This document shows, piece by piece, positions 17,153-26,449 of a stretch of 64,000 bases of DNA (positions within the stretch are counted from its first letter, which is position 1; each line of letters begins with the position of its first letter). Made by a program: the position numbers and the translations under genes. Source of the stretch: Glycomyces tenuis DSM 44171 (GTDB lineage Bacteria > Actinomycetota > Actinomycetes > Mycobacteriales > Micromonosporaceae). Where the stretch lies: contig NZ_ATYW01000002.1 of the NCBI RefSeq assembly GCF_000427885.1, positions 255,532-319,531 of the forward strand, read 5' to 3'. A model generated the notes under the pieces. That model was not told the DNA's origin. It did no database searches and saw only the letters and a list, made by a program, of their open reading frames with translations.

Positions 17153-17512
17153 CTACGCGGTCTGGGAGGCGCTGCGCTCTTTCGCCGTGAACGTCTCCGT
17201 CGGCTCCTCGAGCAGCTCCTCGGCCCCGACCACCGTGAACAGGCGGGTGATGAACCGGTTCGGGTTGACCACGGCCAGCTCCACGCCCATTTCGCGCGCG
17301 ATGCGGTAGGCCACCACGATCGTGCCGATCCCCGTCGAGTCCAGGACCGTCACCTTGGCGACATCGACCCGGATGGCAGTGACACCGCCCCCTTCGAGCG
17401 CGTTGGTGATGGTCTCGCGGATCTGGGGAGCCGTCGCGTAGTCGACCTCGCCGGCCAACTCGACGGTGACGATCCCATTGTCGGTCGTGCCGGTCTCGAT
17501 TGACAGCGTCAT
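17153..17512 (-). CDS. STAS-domain anti-anti-sigma factor
   Basis: Anti-sigma factor antagonist (SpoIIAA/RsbV family), 119 aa, cytoplasmic. The fold's core strand and switch motif are visible as VTVLDSTGIGTIVVAYRIA near residues 53-72; the Ser of DSTG is the usual phosphorylation site that controls binding to an RsbW-like kinase. The C-terminal tail is acidic. No anti-sigma gene is adjacent; the RsbW-like protein at 6.2 kb is a candidate partner by inference only. Confidence 0.92.
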   Translation of the reverse strand: MTLSIETGTTDNGIVTVELAGEVDYATAPQIRETITNALEGGGVTAIRVDVAKVTVLDSTGIGTIVVAYRIAREMGVELAVVNPNRFITRLFTVVGAEELLEEPTETFTAKERSASQTA

Positions 17513-18007
17513 GAATTCACCTAACAGACTGGTTGGGCGTCACGGCCCGAGCACCTGCCGTACTCGGCTGCGACACAAAGTCTATCCGACGGAATCGAGC
17601 GAAAACAGTCCGCGCACGCCGCGTTCCCGCGAAAGTGCGGAGGTGATACATCCGACAGTGATGTGCCGCATCGGATGGCGCTCTCATCACCGAATGCGCG
17701 CCGCGGCCGAGACCGGCCGTATCGGCCGCCGGGTCCGGACGCCGCGGGAGCGTGCCCGCCCGCCGCGTCCTCGCCTCCGCAGTCGGCCCGCCCGGTCGCG
17801 CATGTCCGTCCGCCGCGCGGCCGAAGACCCAGGTGCGGCGCGGGATCCGCCGCTCCGGCGCTTTGGCGCACCGGCCCATACGACGTATCCTCGCCACAGA
17901 ACCACCCCTGACCAGCGCGCGCCGACGATGAGACCGCATCGTTGCGGGCAAGCCGCGTCACGAGGGCTTGTCGGCCGCGACTCGACGATCATGTGAAGAT
18001 GAGGTCC
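17513..18007. other. Divergent intergenic region, STAS gene / response regulator
   Basis: About 490 bases between two divergent start codons. Every frame gives low-complexity Arg/Ala/Gly-rich translations typical of non-coding high-GC DNA. It should hold both promoters, but I recognise no specific motif. Confidence 0.5.
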
Positions 18008-18718
18008 ATGCCCCAGTCGAACACCGAGTCCGCCGAGGCCACGCTCCTCGTCGTCGAAGACGATGAGAACATCTGCGAACTGCTCGCCACCTCCCTGCGC
18101 TACGCGGGCTTCTCCGTCCACGCCGTGGGCACCGGCGACGAGGCGCTGCGCTCGGTCGCCCGCCACCGCCCCGACCTGGTCGTCCTCGACGTCAACCTGC
18201 CCGATTTCGACGGATTCGAAGTGGTCAGGCGCCTCCGGTCCGGTTCCGACCACACCCCCGTGCTCTTCCTCACCGCCCGCGACGACACCGCCGACACCGT
18301 CACCGGCCTGTCCGCCGGCGGCGACGACTACATCACCAAGCCCTTCGCGCTCGAAGAGGTCGTCGCCCGCATCCACGCCGTCCTGCGCCGCTCCGCCGGC
18401 GAGCTGCCCCGGCCCTCCCGCCTCAAGTACGCCGACCTCGAACTCGACGAGGAGACCCACGAGGTCTGGCGCGCCGGCGAGGCCGTGCAGCTCTCGCCCA
18501 CCGAGTTCAAACTGCTGCGCTACTTCATGATCAACGCCGGGCGGGTGCTCTCCAAGGCCCAGATCCTCGACCACGTGTGGCGCTACGACTTCCGCGGCGA
18601 CGACGGCATCGTCGAGTCCTATGTCTCCTACCTGCGCCGCAAGGTCGACACCGGCGACCCCAAACTCATCCAGACCCTGCGCGGGATCGGCTACGTCCTG
18701 CGGGAGCAGAATCGTTGA
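18008..18718 (+). CDS. OmpR-family response regulator (MprA-like)
   Basis: DNA-binding half of a two-component system, about 236 aa. The receiver domain has the acidic pocket VVEDDENIC, the phospho-Asp in VVLDVNLPDF near residue 60, and the Lys of TKPF. The winged-helix output domain spans about 135-230, with SPTEFKLLRYF and VWRYDF. ATG at 18008 or ATG at 17999 could start it; neither has a strong ribosome binding site. The stop overlaps the kinase start (TTGA). The order regulator, kinase, HtrA-like protease matches mprA-mprB-pepD of mycobacteria, where the system answers envelope stress. Confidence 0.93.
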   Translation: MPQSNTESAEATLLVVEDDENICELLATSLRYAGFSVHAVGTGDEALRSVARHRPDLVVLDVNLPDFDGFEVVRRLRSGSDHTPVLFLTARDDTADTVTGLSAGGDDYITKPFALEEVVARIHAVLRRSAGELPRPSRLKYADLELDEETHEVWRAGEAVQLSPTEFKLLRYFMINAGRVLSKAQILDHVWRYDFRGDDGIVESYVSYLRRKVDTGDPKLIQTLRGIGYVLREQNR

Positions 18719-20226
18719 GCGCACCCCACTTCGTCGAGAGCGCCAGGAAGCGGTGGGACCGGACCCCCCTGCGGGTCAGGCTGACCTCCGCCGTGCTCGC
18801 GCTCGTCGCCGGGTCGCTCATCCTCATCAGCGTTTCCACGATCCTCGCGCTGCACTCCTACTTCCTCGACACAGTGGACGACGAGCTCAAGGACCAGCTC
18901 CTCAAGGGCAACCCCGCCTCCTTCAGCGGCACCGCGGCCGAGGAGCCGAGCGAGACCCTCGGCGTGCGGCCGAACCAGTACATCTTCAGCTCGGTGTACG
19001 ACAACGGGAACCGCTTCGACGTGCCCGCCAACCGCGCCGACACGCCGGTGTTCACCCTCGCCCAGCTCGAGGAGGCCGGTGGGGAGGCCTTCACGGCGCT
19101 GGCCGCCGACGGCACCACCCGCTGGCGGGTCCTCGGCCTGCCCGGCACCGAAGTGGGCACCGAGAACCCCGACTACGACCCGGAGGCCGAGACCAACGAG
19201 CGGGCCGCCTACTACACGCTGTCCTACCGGCTCGCCCATTTCGACAAGACCGTCGCCGGACTGGTGTGGGTCGACATCCTCATCGGAGCGGGCGTCCTCG
19301 CCGGGCTCGCCGCGCTCGGCGTCGGCCTCGTGCGCGCCAGCCTCTCGCCGCTGCGCCAGATCGAGAACACCGCCGCCATGATCGCGGCCGGCAACTACTC
19401 CAGGCGCGTGCCCGACCACGACCCGGCCACCGAGGTCGGCCGCGTCGGCTACGCCATCAACTCGATGCTCGGCAAGATCGAGAGCTCGATCCGCGCCAGG
19501 GAGTTCTCGGAGGAGCGCGCCCACGACTCCGAGCAGCGCATGAGGGAGTTCATCGCCGACGCCTCCCACGAGCTGCGCACGCCGCTGACCAGCGTCAGAG
19601 GCTACGCCGAGCTGGTCCGCGCCAACCCGGACATGCCCGAGGCCGACCGGCAGCACTACATCGGACAGATCGAGGAGGCCGCCAAGCGGATGGGCCTGCT
19701 CGTCGGGGACCTGCTCCACCTCGCCAGGCTCGACCAGGAGCGCCCGGTCGAGACCGAGGCGATCGACCTGGCCGCCCTCGGCGGCGAGGCCGTCTCGGCC
19801 CACGCCGTCGTCGCCGAGGACCACCGCTTCGAGTTCAAGTCCGTGCCGGGCGCCTCGACCGTCGTGGCCGGCGACCCCGCCCGGATGCGCCAGATCCTCG
19901 ACAACCTGCTGTCCAACGCCGTCAGGCACACCCCGCCGGGCACCCGCGTCACCGTCGAGGTCCTCTCCGACGCCGAACACGTGCTGCTGCGGGTCGCCGA
20001 CGACGGCCCCGGCATGGACCCCGAGACCACCGAGCGGGTCTTCGAGCGGTTCTTCCGCTCCGACGCCGCGAACCACCCCGGATCGGGGCTCGGGCTGGCG
20101 ATCGTGGCCGCGATCGTCAAGGCCCACGGCGGCACCGTCTCCGTCCGATCCGGGCTCGGCGAGGGCACCGTCTTCACGGTGCGACTGGCCGCCGAGACGC
20201 CCCCTGAGGCCCATTCGGATCATTAA
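18715..20226 (+). CDS. Sensor histidine kinase (MprB-like)
   Basis: Membrane sensor kinase, 503 aa. Transmembrane helix 1 lies at about 20-42 and helix 2 at about 182-206, with an extracellular sensor region of about 140 residues between. A HAMP domain follows (LSPLRQIENTAAMIAAGNYS), then HisKA with FIADASHELRTPL (phospho-His near residue 285). The HATPase has DNLLSNAVRHTP, DDGPGMD and GSGLGLAIV. I chose TTG at 18715, which overlaps the regulator stop by 4 bases and gives a natural start. It phosphorylates the upstream regulator. Confidence 0.93.
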   Translation: MSAPHFVESARKRWDRTPLRVRLTSAVLALVAGSLILISVSTILALHSYFLDTVDDELKDQLLKGNPASFSGTAAEEPSETLGVRPNQYIFSSVYDNGNRFDVPANRADTPVFTLAQLEEAGGEAFTALAADGTTRWRVLGLPGTEVGTENPDYDPEAETNERAAYYTLSYRLAHFDKTVAGLVWVDILIGAGVLAGLAALGVGLVRASLSPLRQIENTAAMIAAGNYSRRVPDHDPATEVGRVGYAINSMLGKIESSIRAREFSEERAHDSEQRMREFIADASHELRTPLTSVRGYAELVRANPDMPEADRQHYIGQIEEAAKRMGLLVGDLLHLARLDQERPVETEAIDLAALGGEAVSAHAVVAEDHRFEFKSVPGASTVVAGDPARMRQILDNLLSNAVRHTPPGTRVTVEVLSDAEHVLLRVADDGPGMDPETTERVFERFFRSDAANHPGSGLGLAIVAAIVKAHGGTVSVRSGLGEGTVFTVRLAAETPPEAHSDH

Positions 20227-20282
20227 AGGGTTTTAAGGCGTTTTCGCAGCGAAGCGAGAGCCACGGGCTGCATGCTGCATTC

Positions 20283-21746
20283 ATGAGCAACGCTGACAGC
20301 AGCCCGCGCCCCGAGGAGGGGCCAGAGCAGAGCCCCGAGCGGGCTCCGCAGGCGCCGCACACCGGTGCGGACCCCCACGACGCCCGAGGAGCCGAGCCCG
20401 CGGCCCGCCCCGACGCGGGCGCCACCACCCCGCCGCAGGCGGCGCCCGACCGCCCGGCCGAGCAGGCCGAACCCCGACCGGGCCCAGAGCGGCCCGAGCA
20501 GGCGCCGCAGAGCCAGGCGCCCCCCGAGCCCCATGCGCAGACGGGCCCGCAGCCCGAGCAGCAGGCGCACCAGACCAGCGTCCTGCCTCCCGGCCCGCCC
20601 GCCTCCGCGCCGCACATGACCGGGCCGAACGACGCCCCGCACTCCTGGCAGCCGCACACCGCCCCGCTCGGCCCGCCGCCGGCCGGCTACGGGCCGCACG
20701 GCCCCGCCCCGCAGCGGCGGCCGAAGCGCGGCTGGGGCAAGATCGCCGCCGGCGCGGTGGCCCTGGCCCTGCTCGCGGGCGGCGCCGGAGGCGCCGTCGG
20801 CTGGTATCTGGGCAACGACAACGGCTCGACCACGGTCGTCGAGTCCGTGTCGATGGACGCCGGCGCGGGCATGACCTACACCGAGATCGTCGACAAGGTG
20901 ACCCCTTCGGTGGTCACCATCGTGACCGACGTGGCCGAGGGCTCGGGCGTGGTCTACTCCGAGGACGGCTACATCGTCACCAACAACCACGTGGTGGAGG
21001 GCGCCGGCGCCGTCGAGGTCCGCTTCGCGGACGGCGGCGTCGGCGAGGCCGAGATCATCGCCACCGACGCCACCCAGGACCTGGCCGTCATCCAGGTCTC
21101 CGGCGTCGACGACATCCAGCCGATCGCCTTCGGCGACTCCGACGCCCTTCAGGTCGGGGACGCCACGGTCGCCATCGGCTCCCCGCTCGGCCTGGAGGGC
21201 ACCGTGACGACCGGGATCGTCTCGGCGCTCAACCGCTCCATGTCCGTCGGCAACGAGCAGCAGCAGAGCCCGACCACCGGGCAGACCCTGAGCGGCCTGA
21301 TCCAGACCGACGCCGCGATCAACATGGGCAACTCCGGCGGCGCGCTCGTCAACGGCGCCGGCGAGCTGATCGGCATCAACACCGCGATCCTCTCGCCGGA
21401 GTCGGGCAACGTCGGCCTCGGCTTCGCGATCCCGTCGAACACCGTCGAGGACGTGGTCGAGCAGCTCATCGAGCACGGCTCGGTCGAGCAGGGCTACCTG
21501 GGCGTGTCGGTGACCGACACCCAGGGCAACGGGGCGATGGTGCTCGCGGTCGAGGCCGACTCCCCGGCCGCCGAGGCCGGGCTCGCCGAGGGCGACATCA
21601 TCACCGCGATCGACGGCGAACCGATCACCGGCGCCTCCGAAGTGGTCTCGGCGGTGCAGAGCAAGGCCAGCGGCGACACGATCGCCATCACCTACGTCAG
21701 GGACGACGAGGAGCAGACCACCGAGGCCACGCTGGCCTCCAACTAG
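20283..21746 (+). CDS. HtrA/PepD-like serine protease with PDZ domain
   Basis: Membrane-anchored envelope quality-control protease, 487 aa. A Pro/Gln-rich cytoplasmic region (1-150) precedes one transmembrane helix (about 154-177) and an external trypsin-like domain. The triad is His in VTNNHVVEG, Asp in DATQDLAVIQ and Ser in MGNSGGAL (near 349). A PDZ domain ends the protein (about 395-480, with GLAEGDIITAIDGEPI). Its position after the kinase gene fits the mprAB-pepD arrangement. The gap before it is 56 bases, so it may be co-transcribed or have its own promoter. Confidence 0.95.
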   Translation: MSNADSSPRPEEGPEQSPERAPQAPHTGADPHDARGAEPAARPDAGATTPPQAAPDRPAEQAEPRPGPERPEQAPQSQAPPEPHAQTGPQPEQQAHQTSVLPPGPPASAPHMTGPNDAPHSWQPHTAPLGPPPAGYGPHGPAPQRRPKRGWGKIAAGAVALALLAGGAGGAVGWYLGNDNGSTTVVESVSMDAGAGMTYTEIVDKVTPSVVTIVTDVAEGSGVVYSEDGYIVTNNHVVEGAGAVEVRFADGGVGEAEIIATDATQDLAVIQVSGVDDIQPIAFGDSDALQVGDATVAIGSPLGLEGTVTTGIVSALNRSMSVGNEQQQSPTTGQTLSGLIQTDAAINMGNSGGALVNGAGELIGINTAILSPESGNVGLGFAIPSNTVEDVVEQLIEHGSVEQGYLGVSVTDTQGNGAMVLAVEADSPAAEAGLAEGDIITAIDGEPITGASEVVSAVQSKASGDTIAITYVRDDEEQTTEATLASN

Positions 21747-21766
21747 CGCATCGGCTGGCAAGAAGG

Positions 21767-21802
21767 CCGAAGCCCCGGAGCGGTGACGTTCCGGGGCTTC
21801 GG
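21767..21802. terminator. Bidirectional terminator between the protease gene and a convergent gene
   Basis: A perfect 13-bp stem, CCGAAGCCCCGGA (21767-21779) with its complement at 21790-21802, a 10-base loop, and a short T-run on the plus side. Confidence 0.85.
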
Positions 21803-21814
21803 TTTCCGAGGGCG

Positions 21815-22477
21815 TTACTGGTTCGCGGTGCTCTGGAGGGCCGCCCGCACCGGCCGCAGCTCGGCGGGCGGTTCGCCGGTGTCGATCCACTCGGCGAGGC
21901 GGTCGCGGTCGAGGATGAGGACGCCCAGCTGCGCGGCCACGCTCTCGTTGCGGGCGGCGTGGTGCATCCAGTGCAGGTTGGCGTTGGTGATGAGCACGCC
22001 GCCGTCGCAGTCCCAGCGGGCCTTGATCTCCCCGCCGAGGATCTGGACGTGGCGGGTGCCGTTCTGGCGCTTCATGGCGCGGTCGTCCTTCTTGGCGCGC
22101 ACGATGACGCGCTTGCCGTTGGTGAACGTCACCACGAAGTTGCATCCGAGGTCGTTCTGGCGGTGCCCGAACTTCTTGACGCGCTTGGCGTCGAGGCGGA
22201 CGAGGAGCTGGCCGACCATCGCGTCGTAGGTGGGTATGTTCATCTTGTCGATGGTGCGCAGCAACTGCTGGCGTTCGGCGGTGTGGACGTGGTCGTGGCG
22301 CTCGTGACCGCGGCTCCGAAGCAGCACCCACGCGGCGAGTGCCGTGCCCCCCAACAAGATAGCTGCTGAAGCGAACCAGGCCCAGTGCTCGGCGACGAAA
22401 CCGATGGCGAAGTAACCGATGATGAGAACGACGATCCCCGCTCCCACTCTTAGGATCACGGACAAGGCTGCCTCCAC
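21815..22477 (-). CDS. Membrane-anchored Mrr-like (restriction endonuclease fold) protein, probably inactive
   Basis: About 220 aa. Two hydrophobic helices at the N-terminus (about 5-55) precede a domain that aligns by eye with the Mrr/restriction-endonuclease family: TYDAMVGQLL, QNDLGCNFVVTF, GKRVIVRAKK, HVQILGGEIKA, GGVLITNAN and LILDRDRLAEWI. The catalytic Asp (usually GxDL) reads Asn in GCNF, and the Gln/Glu of QAK reads Arg in RAKK, so nuclease activity looks lost. The start is uncertain: I prefer GTG at 22477; an upstream frame runs to 22600 but crosses the apparent promoter. Function unknown. Confidence 0.68.
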   Translation of the reverse strand: MEAALSVILRVGAGIVVLIIGYFAIGFVAEHWAWFASAAILLGGTALAAWVLLRSRGHERHDHVHTAERQQLLRTIDKMNIPTYDAMVGQLLVRLDAKRVKKFGHRQNDLGCNFVVTFTNGKRVIVRAKKDDRAMKRQNGTRHVQILGGEIKARWDCDGGVLITNANLHWMHHAARNESVAAQLGVLILDRDRLAEWIDTGEPPAELRPVRAALQSTANQ

Positions 22478-22700
22478 TGTGTTCGAGAGGGCGTTCAGCT
22501 GCGTTATGTCGCCTGTGGTGTTACACCGAGTATCCGTTACCGTTCGCTCATATGTAAGGTCACTGTCCGGTACCCGACAACATGCCCCCGCAGCCTGCAT
22601 GTGCGCCGTGTGGCCGCATGCTCACCGGGGGCCTGGCGCCGGATCGCGGCGGTGCCCGTGAGCGGCGGCCTCGATCAGGACAGTAGTGGATACTGGCCTG

Positions 22701-23552
22701 ATGTCAACATCATCGACCGGCGTTCTGGTGCTTCTCGGTGCGCCACTGGGTAATCCAGAGGACGCCTCACCTCGCGTGGCGTCGGAGCTGGTGCGCGCCG
22801 ACGTCATCGCCGCAGAGGATACCCGGCGGCTCCAGCGGCTGCTGCGCGAGCTCGGCGTGTCGACGTCGGCGGCGATCACGTCGTACTTCGAGGGCAACGA
22901 GTCGGGCAGGACCGAGCCGCTCATCGAACAATTGTACGATGGAAAGCGGGTCGCCGTCATCACCGACGGCGGCATGCCCTCGGTGTCCGACCCCGGATAC
23001 CGCCTGGTGCGGGCCGCGATCGACGCCGGCTTCACGGTGACCGCGGCCCCCGGGGCGAGCGCGGTGACGACGGCGCTGGCGCTCTCGGGGCTGCCGTGCG
23101 ACCGCTTCTGCTTCGAGGGCTTCGCGCCGCGCAAGGACGGCGAGCGGCGGCGCCTGTTCGCCTCCCTGGCCGAGGAACGGCGGACGATGGTGTTCTTCGA
23201 ATCACCTCGGCGCGTCGCCGACGTCTTGCGCGCCATGGCCGCCGCCTTCGGCGGCGAGCGCTCCGCGGCGCTGTGCCGGGAGCTGACCAAGACGCACGAG
23301 GAGATCAGGCGCGGCGGCCTCGGCGAGCTCGCCGCCGGAGCCGAGTCGGACCCGCCGCGCGGCGAGATCACCCTCGTCGTCGAAGGCTGGGGCGGCCCGG
23401 ATCCCGAGGACGCCACCCCGGAGGCGCTGGCGGCGGCGGTGGCCCGCCTCGAAGCGGCCGGCACGGACCGCAAGGCCGCGATGAAGGAGGTGGCGAGCCG
23501 CTTCGGCGTGCCCCGGCGCGAGGTCTACGACTCCTTGATAGACCGAGACTGA
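22701..23552 (+). CDS. rsmI: 16S rRNA 2'-O-ribose C1402 methyltransferase RsmI
   Basis: Methylates C1402 of 16S rRNA with S-adenosylmethionine. The 283-aa protein opens with the family glycine-rich loop, here LLGAPLGNPED instead of the common TPIGN form. It continues with AEDTRRLQRLL, ITDGGMPSVSDPG and the C-terminal RELTKTHEE block. I chose ATG at 22701; a GTG five codons earlier is in frame. It is convergent with the VapC gene one base after its stop. Confidence 0.94.
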   Translation: MSTSSTGVLVLLGAPLGNPEDASPRVASELVRADVIAAEDTRRLQRLLRELGVSTSAAITSYFEGNESGRTEPLIEQLYDGKRVAVITDGGMPSVSDPGYRLVRAAIDAGFTVTAAPGASAVTTALALSGLPCDRFCFEGFAPRKDGERRRLFASLAEERRTMVFFESPRRVADVLRAMAAAFGGERSAALCRELTKTHEEIRRGGLGELAAGAESDPPRGEITLVVEGWGGPDPEDATPEALAAAVARLEAAGTDRKAAMKEVASRFGVPRREVYDSLIDRD

Positions 23553-23553
23553 G

Positions 23554-23961
23554 TCACATCCCCGCTTTGACGGTGATGACAGGGCACTTGGCGGCCTTGG
23601 AATTCGCGATCCGGACATCGCTGGTGAGCAGCTCGGAGCCCAAGCTCTCGGCAAGCGCGACGTAGAGAGCGTCATATGCAGACAGGTTGTGACGCAGTTC
23701 CCACACTTTATCGGCGAGCGCTTGATCCGGTCTCGCGAAGTGGATGCCGAGCGCGAGATAATCCTCGACTACCATGCGGGCCACGTCTTTGGCGAGGATC
23801 TTGCCGAGCGACAGCCCACGGAATGTATGGAATATCTCTGCGGGCTGATGCCAAGGAGCGTGCCACTGGTTATGGGCCGAAAGGATCTTACGGATCTCGT
23901 CCCCGTCGGGGCTGAAATTGCGAAGAGCGGCAACCATCGCCGAAGCGTCGACGACGATCAT
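23554..23961 (-). CDS. vapC: PIN-domain toxin VapC
   Basis: Putative RNase toxin of a type II toxin-antitoxin pair, 135 aa. The PIN acidic residues are visible: Asp in VVDASAMV, Glu in QPAEIFHTF, Asp in LSAYDALYVALAE and Asp in LLTSDVRIA. ATG at 23961 overlaps the antitoxin stop (ATGA), which is why I prefer it to the start three codons upstream. First of three PIN modules in the window. Confidence 0.9.
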   Translation of the reverse strand: MIVVDASAMVAALRNFSPDGDEIRKILSAHNQWHAPWHQPAEIFHTFRGLSLGKILAKDVARMVVEDYLALGIHFARPDQALADKVWELRHNLSAYDALYVALAESLGSELLTSDVRIANSKAAKCPVITVKAGM

Positions 23962-24206
23962 TCTTCCCAACCGTGCCGCGGAGCGTCTTTGGCGGCGATG
24001 ATGTCTTCCATGGAGATCGGTCGCCCTCCCTCACGCTTGAGTCGCTCCTCGATCTCCGCCAGCTTCCGGCGGTTTCGGCTGCCCGTGGCCCGCTCGTGGA
24101 TGATCTCCAGCATGTAGTCCTGGAGCGACTGCTGCCGGGCTTCGGCCTCGGCTTGGATCTGCTCCAGGTCCTTGTCGGGAACCGAGTGAATCAAGAGGTC
24201 TGACAT
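23958..24206 (-). CDS. vapB: VapB-type antitoxin
   Basis: An 82-aa partner of the adjacent toxin. The N-terminal part (LLIHSVPDKDLEQIQAEAE) looks like a ribbon-helix-helix DNA-binding segment. The charged C-terminus should wrap the toxin. It is the first gene of the pair and presumably represses it. Both genes overlap by 4 bases. Confidence 0.85.
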   Translation of the reverse strand: MSDLLIHSVPDKDLEQIQAEAEARQQSLQDYMLEIIHERATGSRNRRKLAEIEERLKREGGRPISMEDIIAAKDAPRHGWEE

Positions 24207-24254
24207 GAATGAATTGTATCCAGCGGAGAGGCGTTCGCATATCTTGCGACACGA

Positions 24255-25349
24255 CTACAGCTCGTCGAATTTGAAGGTCTTCCACGCGAACACGGCGACC
24301 GCGGCGGCGAAGAGCGCCAGCACTCCCACCTCCGGCAGGACCGAGACCGGGGACTCGCCGCGCACGATCACCGCCTGGAGGCCGTCGTTCAGATAGCGCA
24401 TCGGGGAGACCACCGACAGCCACTGGACCCACTGCGGGGCGGCCGCGAGCGGGAAGAACGCCCCCGAGATGAACGCCATCGGCATCGTGACCATGTTGCT
24501 CAGCCCGGCCGCCCCCGGCCCGGTCTTGGCGATCCCGCCGATGACCACGCCGATCGCCAGGAACGCCGCCGTGCCGAGCAGCACCAGCGGGACCGCGAAC
24601 CACGTCCACGCCGACAGCTCCAGGCCCATCGCGACCGCCACCGCCAGGAACAGCGCCGTCTGGAGCAGCGCCACCAAGAGGCTCACCGTGATGCGCGCGG
24701 CCACGAACGTCCCCGCCGACGCCGGCGTCAGCCGCAGGCGCCGGAGCAGCTTGTCCCGCTTCCAGTCCACGAGCGTGCCCGCGGCGCCGAACACCCCGGA
24801 GATCGCGATGCCCCACGCGAGGATGCCGGGGGCCAGGTACTGGACCGGCTCGAGCGAGCGGTCCTCGGCGGCGTCGGTCTCCAGGCGAAGCACCGGCGCG
24901 TCCGGGGCGGCCTCGGACAGGACCGCGACGTTGACGTCGTCGACCAGGCCCGACAGCCGCTCCAGCGCGATCGTCCCGTTCGTGGCGTTCGTCTGCGAGT
25001 AGTAGACCGTCACCTCGTCGCCGTCCTGCACGACCGCCGCGTCGGCGTCGCCCTCCTCCAGCGCCTCCAGCGCCGCGTCGAGGTCCGCCGCCCCGTCCAG
25101 CTCGAACGCGCCCGGCTCGGCCTGTTCGAGCACCGGCGCGTCGCCGACCTCGAGCACGTGCGGCGTCGGCGTCTCGCCCGAGCCGTAGACGCTCGCCAGC
25201 AGCACCAGGAACATGCCCGGCAGGATCAGGTTGAAGAACACCTGCGAGCGGTCCCGCACCCAGCTGATCCCCAGCGCCCGCACCAGACTGCCGAACGCGC
25301 GCGAACGCCGCACCGGCGCCGCCTCCCGCACCGGGGCCTCCACGCTCAT
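24255..25349 (-). CDS. ABC-2 type transporter permease
   Basis: Membrane subunit of an ABC exporter, 364 aa. One transmembrane helix near residue 30 is followed by an external domain of about 170 residues and five more helices. The last part has GVFGAAGTLVDWKRDKLLR, LRLTPAS and AFISGAFFPLA, as in drug and lipid exporters. ATG at 25349 overlaps the ATPase stop (ATGA). The substrate is unknown; the upstream ATPase is its motor. Confidence 0.9.
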   Translation of the reverse strand: MSVEAPVREAAPVRRSRAFGSLVRALGISWVRDRSQVFFNLILPGMFLVLLASVYGSGETPTPHVLEVGDAPVLEQAEPGAFELDGAADLDAALEALEEGDADAAVVQDGDEVTVYYSQTNATNGTIALERLSGLVDDVNVAVLSEAAPDAPVLRLETDAAEDRSLEPVQYLAPGILAWGIAISGVFGAAGTLVDWKRDKLLRRLRLTPASAGTFVAARITVSLLVALLQTALFLAVAVAMGLELSAWTWFAVPLVLLGTAAFLAIGVVIGGIAKTGPGAAGLSNMVTMPMAFISGAFFPLAAAPQWVQWLSVVSPMRYLNDGLQAVIVRGESPVSVLPEVGVLALFAAAVAVFAWKTFKFDEL

Positions 25350-26263
25350 TCCCGCCACTCCCGTCCGGTCACGTGCAAGAACACGTCCTCGAGGTTCGCC
25401 GTGCGCACCGCCAGGCCCTCCAGGGCCCCGTCGGCGGCCAGCGCCGTCAGCAGCGTCCGCGGATCGCGCGTCTCGAACACGACCGCCTCGTCATCGGACG
25501 TCGCCGTCCCGCCCTCGGCGAGCTCCTTGACGCGCGCCTCGCTCAACTGCCCGGCCGCGACCGTCACCCGCGTCGGCGCGTCGAGGCCGCGGATCAGCTC
25601 GGCGGGGGAGTCCACCGCGAGGATCCTCCCCGAGTCCATGATCGCCACCCGGTCGCACAGCGCCTCGGCCTCCTCCATGTAGTGCGTCGTCAGCACCACG
25701 GTGCGGCCCTCGCCGTTGATCGAGCGCATCAGGTCCCACAGGTTCCGCCGCGCCTGCGGGTCGAGCGCCGCCGTCGGCTCGTCGAGGAACACCAGCTCGG
25801 GGTCGCCGACGAGCGCGCACGCGATCGACAGCCGCTGCTGCTGCCCGCCCGAGAGCTTCTCGCACCGCGTGCCCGCCTTCTCGCTCAAGCCCACCTGATC
25901 GAGCATCTCGGCCGCGCGGTCCCTGCCGGCGCCGTAGAGCTCGGCGAAGGTCTCGATCTGCTCGCGCACCGTCAGGAACTCGAAGAACGACGACGCCTGC
26001 AACTGCACGCCCATGCGCTGCGACAGCTCCGGCGAGTGCGGCCACGGCGAGCGCCCGAGCAGGCGCACCTCGCCGCCGTCGGGCCGGCGCAGGCCCTCGA
26101 CGATCTCCAGCGTCGTCGTCTTCCCCGCCCCGTTGGGGCCGAGGATGCCGAAGAACTCACCGGCCTCGACGCGGAAGCTCACCCCGTCGACGGCGCGGAC
26201 CTCCCCGACCCGGCGGCCGCGGTAGGTCTTGTGGAGGTCGGTGACCTCGATGGCGGCGTCCAT
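25346..26263 (-). CDS. ABC transporter ATP-binding protein (exporter type)
   Basis: ATPase of the exporter, 305 aa. It has the Walker A GPNGAGKTT, Q-loop, signature LSGGQQQRL, Walker B LVFLDEPTAALD and H-loop TTHYMEEAE. The C-terminal extension of about 80 residues is typical of the DrrA/CcmA drug-resistance group. ATG at 26263 is the natural start; an in-frame extension upstream is atypical. The permease gene overlaps its stop. Confidence 0.95.
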   Translation of the reverse strand: MDAAIEVTDLHKTYRGRRVGEVRAVDGVSFRVEAGEFFGILGPNGAGKTTTLEIVEGLRRPDGGEVRLLGRSPWPHSPELSQRMGVQLQASSFFEFLTVREQIETFAELYGAGRDRAAEMLDQVGLSEKAGTRCEKLSGGQQQRLSIACALVGDPELVFLDEPTAALDPQARRNLWDLMRSINGEGRTVVLTTHYMEEAEALCDRVAIMDSGRILAVDSPAELIRGLDAPTRVTVAAGQLSEARVKELAEGGTATSDDEAVVFETRDPRTLLTALAADGALEGLAVRTANLEDVFLHVTGREWRE

Positions 26264-26449
26264 AACCGTCAACGCTATGCCATCGGTCGATGTGATCGGG
26301 TTCTCGCCTTGCGGGTGTAGGCGGTCCGTACGCCGCTCGGCGGAGCCGCGGCCGTTCACATCGCCCGCGGCACGGCCGTGCGGCGGACTTCACCGCCCCG
26401 GCACGGACGCCGCACGCGGCGGCAACGGTCCGAGGCGACGCTGGCGGGC

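Noticed and set aside
17513-17998. A roughly 145-codon open frame upstream of the response regulator
   Set aside because: Opposite and alternative frames are equally open, composition is atypical, and no ribosome binding site or motif is present.
26264-26449. A third copy of the GlnR/NnaR-like pattern upstream of narK
   Set aside because: No GAAAC/GTAAC pair at the required spacing on either strand.
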